Below are positions 20,263-28,490 of a stretch of DNA of 41,770 nucleotides, piece after piece. The stretch's first letter is position 1, and each line of letters begins with the position of its first letter. Position numbers and translations under genes: made by a program. The stretch comes from Hyphomicrobiales bacterium (GTDB lineage: Bacteria; Pseudomonadota; Alphaproteobacteria; Rhizobiales; Aestuariivirgaceae): NCBI GenBank assembly GCA_027024225.1, contig JALVSR010000049.1:1-41770 (forward strand), written 5' to 3'. Under the pieces are notes generated by a model. It worked only from the letters and a program-made list of their open reading frames with translations. It did no database searches and had not been told where the DNA came from.

Positions 20263-21186
20263 ATGATGAAGAAGGGTAAACGGCAAGGCATGAGGCACCT
20301 CACGATCAGGGCGCCGGCGAAGGTGAACCTGAGCCTGCACGTGTTGCGCCAGCGGCCGGATGGATACCACGAGCTGGACAGCCTGACGGCCTTCGTGCCG
20401 GAAGTCGCCGACCGCGTGACACTGAGCCGCGCGCCCACGAGCGGCGGCAGCTCGCTGGAGGTTATCGGCCCCTTTGCCGATGCCGTGCCGGCGGACGAAT
20501 CCAACCTGGCCCTGCGCGCCGCCAACATGATGATCCGGCGTTGGCCGGCCCTTTTCGGCCCGGTGCGCATCAGGCTGGAAAAAAATCTGCCCGCCGCCGC
20601 GGGCATCGGTGGCGGCTCCGCCGACGCCGCCGCCGTGCTGCGGGGCATGTGCCGGTTGTTTGGGGCGTTGCCGCCACGGAAGGAATTGCTGGACCTCGCC
20701 TTGCGGCTGGGGGCGGATGTGCCCGTGTGCCTTCGCGGCCGGGCGACGCGCATGCTCGGCAAGGGAGAGGTGCTGCGGCCGGCTTCCCTGCCGGAAGGGC
20801 TGCCGGTGCTTCTGTGCAACCCGGGAGTTGCGGTTTCCACCGCGGAGGTGTTCCGGCGGCTGGCGCGGCGGCGCGCGGAGCTGGGGATCACCAGGGCGCC
20901 AGGCATGGCATGGCGGGTGGAGGAGTGCGCCGATTCGCGGCGATTTCTCTCTTTTCTCGCCCGCCAGCGCAACGATCTGCAAATGCCGGCCTGCGAGCTG
21001 GCTCCCGAAATTGGCGCATGTCTGCAAGCACTGCGAAAGCTGCCCGGTGTGCGCCTGGCGCGCATGTCCGGCTCCGGAGCCACCTGCCTTGCCCTGTTCG
21101 AACAGGCCGACGCGGCCGACGCCGCCGCTCGTCTGTTGCGGAATGTGCGCCCGCGCTGGTGGGTGGCCACGGGGCGTTTGCGCTGA
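20263..21186 (+). CDS. ispE: 4-diphosphocytidyl-2-C-methyl-D-erythritol kinase
   Basis: IspE phosphorylates CDP-methylerythritol in the non-mevalonate isoprenoid pathway. It is a GHMP kinase: the N-terminal APAKVNLSLHVLRQRPDGYHEL segment, the ATP-binding LPAAAGIGGGSADAAAVLRG and the C-terminal ARMSGSGATCLALFE glycine-rich motif are all clear. The start is uncertain between 20263, 20266 and 20290; the last gives a product beginning MRHLTIRAPAKVNL and has an AAGG sequence just upstream. The gene is divergent from the TipF-like gene with a gap of about 120 bases. No other isoprenoid gene is nearby. Confidence 0.94.
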   Translation: MMKKGKRQGMRHLTIRAPAKVNLSLHVLRQRPDGYHELDSLTAFVPEVADRVTLSRAPTSGGSSLEVIGPFADAVPADESNLALRAANMMIRRWPALFGPVRIRLEKNLPAAAGIGGGSADAAAVLRGMCRLFGALPPRKELLDLALRLGADVPVCLRGRATRMLGKGEVLRPASLPEGLPVLLCNPGVAVSTAEVFRRLARRRAELGITRAPGMAWRVEECADSRRFLSFLARQRNDLQMPACELAPEIGACLQALRKLPGVRLARMSGSGATCLALFEQADAADAAARLLRNVRPRWWVATGRLR

Positions 21187-21793
21187 GCGTCGTTTCGACA
21201 TTCATCCAGCCATCCAGCGGCCTGCTCGCGTGCGGCATGTCGCGAAGCGTGACGCGAAGACAGGATCGGACGTGATCGCTTGCATTCGTTTTTCATGCCG
21301 CGGCTTTTATGAGGAGAGAGATACCGGAAGAAAGACATGTCAAGCGAGTTGAAGAATGAATTTTCTCACCTCCCTCAAGTTTCATGCGATGTGTCGAATA
21401 TCCAAATTCAAGGTTGCATATTGTGGAAAGCCGCAGTTTCTAGAAATGCGCAGTTGCAAAAATAATGCCTTAAAAAATTTTTGAGCTATTATTGACAATA
21501 GAGTCAAAAGAAAATATTTTGTAAAAACAAAATCTCTTGGAAGTCCACAATCCATTCTCGAAAAGACCGACCGTGTGATTTCAGGAGAGAAGGTCCAGAC
21601 ATTTCGGGAGGCCGTATCTGTTGCGACCGAGTGCAATTTTACGCCAAGCCCGTGCGGAAAAGTGGCGTGATATACTGTTTTGATTCGCTCGGGCGAGGAA
21701 GTCTTGCACTCGATTTCATCGTGCGAGCCCTCAGGAGCGCATGCGGTGTGAGGCCATCCCGGAATTTGCATCACGCAAGGGAGAATGAAAGGC
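21187..21793 (+). promoter_or_regulatory. AT-rich promoter region of mucR
   Basis: This 600-base gap holds no convincing gene. From about 21360 to 21540 it is strikingly AT-rich against a GC-rich background, with runs such as TTAAAAAATTTTT. A good promoter is visible: TTGACA at 21492-21497, a 17-base spacer, and TATTTT at 21515-21520, which would give a leader of roughly 265 bases. A GANTC site (21501-21505) lies inside the promoter spacer and another at 21682-21686 in the leader. MucR/Ros proteins bind AT-rich DNA and repress their own genes, so this is the likely autoregulatory region. Confidence 0.6.
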
Positions 21794-22234
21794 ATGAGTG
21801 AGCACGACAGAACGAAAGTGGATGCCGACAGGATGACGGCAGAGCTGGTGGAGCTGACGGCGGAGATCGTGGCGGCTTATGTGGGCAACAATGCCGTGCC
21901 CTCCAACGAACTGCCGGTGCTGATCAAGGAGGTCTATGGCGCCTTGTCCGAGGCCGTTGACGGCAAAAAAGTGGAAGAGGCGCCAGCGGAGGAGCTCAAG
22001 CCCGCCGTTTCCATTCGCAGCTCGGTGAAGGACGATTACATCGTGTGCCTGGAGTGCGGTGGCAAGTTCAAGTCGCTGCGCCGCCACCTGAAGAGCCGGC
22101 ACAACCTGACGCCGGAAGAATACCGCGCCAAGTGGGGCTTGCCGGCGGACTATCCCATGGTGGCGAAGAACTATCGCGAGGCCCGCTCGCAGCTGGCCAA
22201 GAGCATGGGGCTGGGCCGTCGCGCAGGCAAGTGA
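21794..22234 (+). CDS. MucR/Ros-family zinc-finger transcriptional regulator
   Basis: MucR/Ros proteins are small alphaproteobacterial regulators, often H-NS-like, that bind AT-rich promoters. This 146-residue protein has an N-terminal oligomerisation region ([19 protein letters not shown]) and the single zinc finger with ligands Cys85, Cys88, His98 and His103 in VCLECGG and [10 protein letters not shown], followed by [19 protein letters not shown], a nearly invariant family block. The ATG at 21794 is preferred over the one at 21785, which lies too close to the AAGGGAG ribosome binding site. It stands alone and has its own terminator. Confidence 0.94.
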   Translation: MSEHDRTKVDADRMTAELVELTAEIVAAYVGNNAVPSNELPVLIKEVYGALSEAVDGKKVEEAPAEELKPAVSIRSSVKDDYIVCLECGGKFKSLRRHLKSRHNLTPEEYRAKWGLPADYPMVAKNYREARSQLAKSMGLGRRAGK

Positions 22235-22259
22235 GCAGGCTCAAAACCGGACATTTCAG

Positions 22260-22300
22260 AACCGCGTCCGTGAAAATTCCACGGGCGCGGTTTTTTCGGC
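22260..22300 (+). terminator. Intrinsic terminator of mucR
   Basis: A 12- to 13-bp GC-rich stem with one mismatch (22260-22272 with 22280-22292), a loop of 7 bases, and a following run of six T residues. It lies 25 bases after the mucR stop and also faces the convergent yqgE gene. Confidence 0.88.
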
Positions 22301-22318
22301 CGCCCCGCAGGAACGTTC

Positions 22319-22906
22319 TCAGGCATGGCCCGAGCCGGCCGTCAGGCTGGCCGGATCGATGCCAATGCTCAGCAGCGCCGCCGCGTAGCGCTCCTCCGGC
22401 GGCAGGGAGAAGATGATGTCCATGTCCGCCGGCGCGGTAAGCCAGGCGTTCATCAGCATTTCCTCTTCCAGTTGCCCCGGCGCCCAGCCCGCGTAGCCCA
22501 GCGCCAGCAACATCCGCCGCGGTCCGCGTCCCTGCACCAGGTCGTGCAGGATGTCCAGCGAGGCCGTCAACCCCACCTGGCTGTCCACCCGCAAGGTGGC
22601 CTCCTGCAGGGAATAGTCCATGCTGTGCAGCACGAAGCCGCGGCCGGGCTCCACCGGCCCGCCGGTGAACACCGGCTGATGATAGAGCTCCTGCGGCAGG
22701 TGGATGCTGTTGGTCGTCTCCGCCGGCAACAGTCCGAGCTTGTAAAGCAGCTGCCCCAGCTCCAGGTCGTCCATGGGCTTGTTGATGATCAGCCCCATCG
22801 CCCCTTCGTTCGTGTGCGCGCACATGTAGATGACCGCGCGCTCGAAGCGCGGATCACCCATGCCCGGCATGGCGATGAGAAATTGTCCGTCCAGGAATTC
22901 GCTCAT
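22319..22906 (-). CDS. YqgE/AlgH family protein (UPF0301)
   Basis: The 195-residue protein belongs to the YqgE/AlgH family, whose biochemical role is not settled. Recognisable segments are LDGQFLIAMPGMGDPRFERA at the N-terminus, IYMCAHTNEGAMGLIINKP, VFTGGPVEPGRGFVLHS and LALGYAGWAPGQLEEE. Length and motifs are normal. It is divergent from the DsbD-alpha-like gene and the peroxiredoxin, a neighbourhood I know from other alphaproteobacteria, which hints at a link with periplasmic redox homeostasis. Confidence 0.93.
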   Translation of the reverse strand: MSEFLDGQFLIAMPGMGDPRFERAVIYMCAHTNEGAMGLIINKPMDDLELGQLLYKLGLLPAETTNSIHLPQELYHQPVFTGGPVEPGRGFVLHSMDYSLQEATLRVDSQVGLTASLDILHDLVQGRGPRRMLLALGYAGWAPGQLEEEMLMNAWLTAPADMDIIFSLPPEERYAAALLSIGIDPASLTAGSGHA

Positions 22907-23117
22907 GTGCCTGTCCGTTCCTCCCCGGCCCTCGTGGGGCCGGAAACTTTCGTTTCCTTCATTATGGGGATGAAAACGGTTGATGTCATGAGCGGGCGAA
23001 AATTATTTTCGGCTCCCGCGTCGCGCACGAAATTGTTTTTGGCCGGTGATGGCGGTGCGGGCGCGTTTGGCGCTATGTTCAGCCTCGAGGCAAGGACATG
23101 AACGAAAGGACGAGAAG

Positions 23118-24011
23118 GTGAAGCAATACGGAGGCCTTGTGCGAACGCACGCGCTCGACATGGCAAGTCCGTGGTGCAGGCGCATCATGGGCCTGGCGCT
23201 TGCATTGTTGCTGGCGCTGCTGGTGGTTGGGGCGCATGAGGCTCGCGCGGGCGAAGCCGCCTTTCGCCATTCACGGGTGGAGCTGGTGGATGCCGGCTGG
23301 CTGGAGCACGAAGGTGCGCGATACCGGCTGGCGGCGGTGGTCATTCACCTGCAACCGGGCTGGAAGACCTACTGGCGCCTGCCCGGCGATGGCGGCGTGC
23401 CGCCACGGTTCGATTTTTCCGGTTCGGAGAACGTGAAGGTAGAGGACGTGCGCGTGCTCTTGCCCGCTCCGTCGCGCTTCACCGATCCCCTGGCCGGCGA
23501 TGTCATTGGCTACAAGGACCTTGCCGTCTTCCCGCTGCTCGTCTCGCCGGCCGACCCGGCCCGTCCGGTGCGCCTGAACCTGCGGCTGGACTACGGCGTG
23601 TGCGGCGAGATCTGCACCTCCGCCACCGCCACCGCCACGCTCGCCTTGCCGCCCGATGCCCACCCCGATGAAACGACGCGCAACCTGGCGCTGGAGTGGG
23701 TGAAGAAAACACCGCTTTTCGACGATGGCGAGTTGCGGGTGACGCAGGCCCGCCTGAAGGATGGCGAGCCGCTCACCCTGTTGCTCACCCTCGCCGGCCC
23801 GCAAGCGGAAAGGGTGCGCGACATCCTGGCGGAAGGCATGGAGCTGGCCGCGTTCGGCAAGCCGGAGAAGGTGGCGAGCACGGACGATGCCGTCACCTAC
23901 GCCCTGCCCATTCGCGGACTGGCCGATCGCAAGGATTTTCACGGCGTAAAACTGCGCCTGACCATCCTGTTGGGCGAAAGGGCCATTGAGCGCACCATCA
24001 CCCTCCCGTAA
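23118..24011 (+). CDS. Secreted DsbD alpha-domain-like protein
   Basis: The protein has a signal peptide (LALALLLALLVVGAHEARA) and then a domain like the N-terminal part of DsbD/ScsB: RLAAVVIHLQPGWKTYWRLPGDGG, a middle IGYKDLAVFPLLVSPADP segment and the redox motif CGEIC in LDYGVCGEICTSATATATL. The electron-conducting membrane domain of full DsbD is missing, so this is a stand-alone periplasmic module that would need a membrane partner. The GTG at 23118 is chosen because AAAGGACGAGAAG stands just before it; an ATG at 23160 would also keep the signal peptide. The peroxiredoxin gene follows by 58 bases and both probably form an operon. Confidence 0.85.
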   Translation: MKQYGGLVRTHALDMASPWCRRIMGLALALLLALLVVGAHEARAGEAAFRHSRVELVDAGWLEHEGARYRLAAVVIHLQPGWKTYWRLPGDGGVPPRFDFSGSENVKVEDVRVLLPAPSRFTDPLAGDVIGYKDLAVFPLLVSPADPARPVRLNLRLDYGVCGEICTSATATATLALPPDAHPDETTRNLALEWVKKTPLFDDGELRVTQARLKDGEPLTLLLTLAGPQAERVRDILAEGMELAAFGKPEKVASTDDAVTYALPIRGLADRKDFHGVKLRLTILLGERAIERTITLP

Positions 24012-24069
24012 GCTGGCCGCATGGGGCCCGCACCTCGGGCCGACAACAACGACACAGGGAGGATACGCC

Positions 24070-24555
24070 ATGACCATCGCCAGGGGAGACCGCCTGCCGG
24101 AAGCCACCGTCTTCATCATGGGCGAAAACGGGCCGGAGGCGCTGAGCACCACCGAGTTTTTCGCCGGCCGCAAGGTGGTGCTGTTCGCCATTCCCGGCGC
24201 CTTCACCCCCACCTGCCAGGCGCAGCACATTCCCTCATACGCCGCCAACGTTAACAGGCTGAGGGAGAAGGGCGCGGACACGGTGGTGTGCATGGCGGTG
24301 AACGACCCCTTCGTGCTGGATGCCCAGGCCGAGGCCACCAGCACGAAAGGCGTGCTGGACTATCTCTCCGATGGCAACTGCGATTTCACGAAGGCCCTGG
24401 GGCTTGAGCTGGACGGCCGTGCCATCGGCCTCGGCACCCGTTCGCAGCGCTTTGCCATGGTGGTGAACGACGGCGTGGTGGAGGAGCTGTTCGTGGAGCC
24501 CGACGCTTCGCGGATGACCGTTTCCTCCGCCGAGAACGTGCTGGAACACATGTAA
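24070..24555 (+). CDS. Peroxiredoxin (Prx5/AhpE-like, glutaredoxin/thioredoxin dependent)
   Basis: The 161-residue enzyme reduces peroxides with an active cysteine. The peroxidatic site is IPGAFTPTCQAQHIPSY with Cys49, the TPTC form typical of Prx5-type atypical peroxiredoxins, and further cysteines occur in VVCMAVND and DGNCDF. Length and the ending SSAENVLEHM fit plant and bacterial type II peroxiredoxins. The start at 24070 has a GGGAGG ribosome binding site. No signal peptide is present, so it acts in the cytoplasm although its neighbour is secreted. Confidence 0.93.
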   Translation: MTIARGDRLPEATVFIMGENGPEALSTTEFFAGRKVVLFAIPGAFTPTCQAQHIPSYAANVNRLREKGADTVVCMAVNDPFVLDAQAEATSTKGVLDYLSDGNCDFTKALGLELDGRAIGLGTRSQRFAMVVNDGVVEELFVEPDASRMTVSSAENVLEHM

Positions 24556-24577
24556 GGCCGGCGCGCGCCGCGCCTGA

Positions 24578-25954
<1,377 letters not shown>

Positions 25955-25998
25955 ATATGTTTCGGCCTTTCGGGGCTGAGCACCGGCACGACATCAGC

Positions 25999-26030
25999 AC
26001 CCGCCTGCAACCTTCGCAGGCGGGTTTTCC
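25999..26030 (+). terminator. Intrinsic terminator of the aminotransferase gene
   Basis: A perfect 10-bp stem (ACCCGCCTGC with GCAGGCGGGT, 25999-26008 and 26016-26025) with a 7-base loop runs into TTTCC. It separates the aminotransferase gene from the nirS promoter. Confidence 0.85.
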
Positions 26031-26045
26031 TTGACTGCCACCCGC

Positions 26046-26059
26046 TTGACCGGGGTCAA
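26046..26059 (+). promoter_or_regulatory. FNR/NNR/DNR-type box upstream of nirS
   Basis: The sequence TTGAC-N4-GTCAA is a perfect inverted repeat with the spacing of CRP/FNR-family sites that control denitrification genes (consensus TTGAT/C-N4-A/GTCAA). It stands 88 bases before the nirS ATG, right for an activator site about 40 bases upstream of a transcription start. Induction by low oxygen and/or nitric oxide is inferred. Confidence 0.75.
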
Positions 26060-26146
26060 TCCACTTCGCGGAATTCTTGTCTACATTGTGAGCGGTGAAG
26101 AAGGGGGAACGCGGATCGCTCAGAGAAAGAGAGGAAGAGGGGTGCC

Positions 26147-27775
26147 ATGAAAGGACGCGCACAAGTATCAATGCTGGCTCTCGCGCTTGGCGCGGTGATG
26201 CTGGCCGGTTCCGCCGGAACCGCCTTCTCGGAGGAAATCAAGCTTTCCGAGAAGGAGTTCGAACGGGCCAAGCAGCTCTATTTCGACCGCTGCGCCGGCT
26301 GCCACGGCGTGCTGCGCAAGGGCGCCACGGGCAAGAACCTGGAGCCGAAGAACACCCGCAAGCTCGGCACCAAGAAGCTCGTCCGCATCATCACGGAGGG
26401 CACCGACGGCGGCATGAACCCGTTCAGCGATATCTTCAGCAAGGAAGATATCCTGCTGCTGGCGAAATACATCCAGCTGCCGCCGCCCAAGCCGCCCGAG
26501 ATGTCGCTGGCCATGATGAAGAAGGCCACCAAGGTTTACGTGAAGCCGGAGGACTATCCCGACAAGCCGTTGCACGGACGCAACTGGAAGAACTTCTTCC
26601 TGGTGATCGAGCGCGACGTGGGCAAGGTGGCCGTGGTGGACGGCGACAAGCATGAAATCGTCGCCCACCTGAACACGGGCTACGCCGTGCATGTGCTGAA
26701 ATCGGCCGAGCACCACCACGTGCACAGCGCCAAGCATCCGGGTCGCTTCTGGTACACCATGGGCCGCGACGGCAAGCTGACCAAGATCGACCTGTGGCAG
26801 ACGCCCGACAAGATGGTGGTGGCCGAAACCAAGATCGCCTATGACGCCCGTGACGTGGCCGTCTCCGGCGATGGCAAGTATGTGGTGGGTGGTGGTTATT
26901 GGCCGCCGCACTTCGTCATCGTCGATGCCGTAACCATGGAACCGCTGCGCGTGGTGTCCACCCGCGGCTATGACATCAACGGCGAATACGTGGAAGAATC
27001 TCGCGTCGCCGCCGTTTACACCACGCCCTTGCAGCCCTCGTTCCTGATCTCCGCGAAGGAGCTGGGGCAGATGTGGCAGGTGGACTACACGGATCTCAAG
27101 AACCTCAAGATGGTGCAGATGCAAACCTCCAAGTTCCTGCACGACGGGTTCTTCGACCCCACCGGCCGCTACTTCCAGATCGCGGCGAACGCCTCGAACC
27201 AGATGGTGGTTGTGGACACCAAGGACTGGAAGCTCGAGGCCATCATCGACGTGGGCAAGAAGCCCCACCCCGGCCCGGGTGCGAACTGGGTTGACCCGAA
27301 ATGCGGCCCCGTGGGTGGCACGGTTTACCTTGGCGAGGGCAAGATCACGACCTGGGGCAACGATCCGGAGAAGCACCCCGACCAGGCCTGGAAGGTGTGC
27401 TACAACGTGACCCTGGACGGCCCCGGCGTGTTCATCCGCACGCACCCGAACAGCCCGTATGTGCTCGCCGACCAGACCAAGTCGGCGGACGAGGAGGTGC
27501 GTCAGACCATCTACGCGCTGGAGAAGAAGACGCGCAAGCTCATCGGGCCCATCGTGGTCACCGACAAGCCGGGCTACGCGGCGGTGCACATCGAGTTCAA
27601 CGCCGATGGCTCGGAGTTCTGGGTCTCGGTGTGGAACCGCGCCGATCCGAAGAAGCCCAACGGCGAGATCGTGGTCTACGACTCCAAGACGCTCAAGGAG
27701 AAGAAGCGCATCAAGGGCTTCTACACGCCCACGGGCAAGTTCAACGTGTCCAACCGCGTCAACCACGTGACCTGA
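26147..27775 (+). CDS. nirS: Cytochrome cd1 nitrite reductase
   Basis: NirS reduces nitrite to nitric oxide in the periplasm. The 542-residue product has a signal peptide (to about residue 28), a cytochrome c domain with CAGCH (Cys49, Cys52, His53) followed by the NirS-specific GVLRKGATGKNLEPKNT and the haem c ligand Met90 in GGMNPF. The eight-bladed d1 domain has the haem d1 ligand His182 (NTGYAVH) and both distal active-site histidines, His332 (KFLHDGFFD) and His374 (KKPHPGPGAN). These support NirS over the accessory proteins NirN and NirF. A His-rich HHHVHS stretch follows His182. No nirC/D/E/F/J genes for haem d1 synthesis are in the window. A terminator-like hairpin separates it from the cupredoxin gene. 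Confidence 0.92.
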   Translation: MKGRAQVSMLALALGAVMLAGSAGTAFSEEIKLSEKEFERAKQLYFDRCAGCHGVLRKGATGKNLEPKNTRKLGTKKLVRIITEGTDGGMNPFSDIFSKEDILLLAKYIQLPPPKPPEMSLAMMKKATKVYVKPEDYPDKPLHGRNWKNFFLVIERDVGKVAVVDGDKHEIVAHLNTGYAVHVLKSAEHHHVHSAKHPGRFWYTMGRDGKLTKIDLWQTPDKMVVAETKIAYDARDVAVSGDGKYVVGGGYWPPHFVIVDAVTMEPLRVVSTRGYDINGEYVEESRVAAVYTTPLQPSFLISAKELGQMWQVDYTDLKNLKMVQMQTSKFLHDGFFDPTGRYFQIAANASNQMVVVDTKDWKLEAIIDVGKKPHPGPGANWVDPKCGPVGGTVYLGEGKITTWGNDPEKHPDQAWKVCYNVTLDGPGVFIRTHPNSPYVLADQTKSADEEVRQTIYALEKKTRKLIGPIVVTDKPGYAAVHIEFNADGSEFWVSVWNRADPKKPNGEIVVYDSKTLKEKKRIKGFYTPTGKFNVSNRVNHVT

Positions 27776-27807
27776 TGGCCGTTGAGCTGGCATGACAAGA
27801 AATGGCG

Positions 27808-27841
27808 GGGTGGCGGCATGGCGGTGCCGCCACCCTTTTGC
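27808..27841 (+). terminator. Terminator between nirS and the cupredoxin gene
   Basis: A perfect 11-bp stem (27808-27818 with 27825-27835), a 6-base loop and four T residues lie about 30 bases after the nirS stop. Partial read-through would set a nirS-high, cupredoxin-low ratio; otherwise the cupredoxin gene needs its own promoter, for which I see no clear sequence in the 60 bases left. Confidence 0.7.
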
Positions 27842-27902
27842 TATGTTCATGCACGGGGAACGGCAAGGCGTCAGCCACGGGGCAAAGCAAGGGAGGAAAC
27901 CG

Positions 27903-28382
27903 ATGAAACGTTTCGTCACCGCAGGCGTTGCGCTGGCCTTCGCCACCCTGGCGGCCGGCCAGGCGCTGGCTGAGGGAAAAACGCCCGAGCCGCCCGAGAT
28001 GACGCCGGAAAAACAGAAAATCTGCGAAGAGGCGGAAAAGCGCTACCAGAAGATTTACGGCCATCCTTCCGACAGCCTGAAGAAAAAGGGCATCCTGGTG
28101 GTGAAGATGTACAAGTACACCTTCTGCCCGCCGCAGGTGCGCATCAAGCCCGGCACGACCGTGCGCTGGGTGAACGTGGACAAGCGCACCTCGCACTCGG
28201 TGTGGTTCAAGGAGGCGGGCAAGGAGGAATCGGAACGCATCTTCCCCGACCCGGAGGAAAAGGTGGAAATGAAGTTCGACCTGCCGCCGGGCGAATACCC
28301 TTACCTCTGCGGCCCGCACTGGCAGTCCGAAGGCATGGTGGGCAAGGTCATCGTCGATCCGAAGGCGGACTGCTGCGGATGA
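27903..28382 (+). CDS. Secreted type I copper protein (cupredoxin)
   Basis: The 159-residue protein has a signal peptide (to ALA-E, about residue 23) and a plastocyanin/pseudoazurin-like domain. Probable copper ligands are His98 (RTSHSVWF), Cys136 and His139 (YLCGPHW) and Met145 (SEGMVGKV), giving a C-x2-H-x5-M loop. A helical-looking N-terminal extension of about 40 residues with Cys41 precedes the domain, Cys75 lies in its first strand and two cysteines end the protein, so one or two disulfides are possible; these are not usual in pseudoazurin. Its place right after nirS suggests it donates electrons from the bc1 complex to NirS, which is inference. The ribosome binding site is GGGAGG. It converges with gatA. 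Confidence 0.88.
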   Translation: MKRFVTAGVALAFATLAAGQALAEGKTPEPPEMTPEKQKICEEAEKRYQKIYGHPSDSLKKKGILVVKMYKYTFCPPQVRIKPGTTVRWVNVDKRTSHSVWFKEAGKEESERIFPDPEEKVEMKFDLPPGEYPYLCGPHWQSEGMVGKVIVDPKADCCG

Positions 28383-28490
28383 TGGAGCAGACCAGTCCCC
28401 TCGAAGGGCTGGCCCCGCCTTGAACCATGCAGACGATAAGGCAGTTCATCATCTCGGCGGAACGGCAGGCCGAATACCCCCTGGCTCGCC

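Noticed and set aside
21382-21795. 137-residue minus-strand frame in the AT-rich gap before mucR
   Set aside because: No ribosome binding site or family pattern; it spans the predicted mucR promoter, and stop codons are the only limit to its length.
26147-27775. NirN or NirF instead of NirS
   Set aside because: The haem c domain carries the NirS-type GVLRKGATGK sequence and both distal histidines (332 and 374) are present, so NirS is the better reading.
26168-27946. 592-residue open frame antisense to nirS
   Set aside because: His/Leu/Val-rich shadow of a gene with intact haem motifs; it also crosses the hairpin after nirS.
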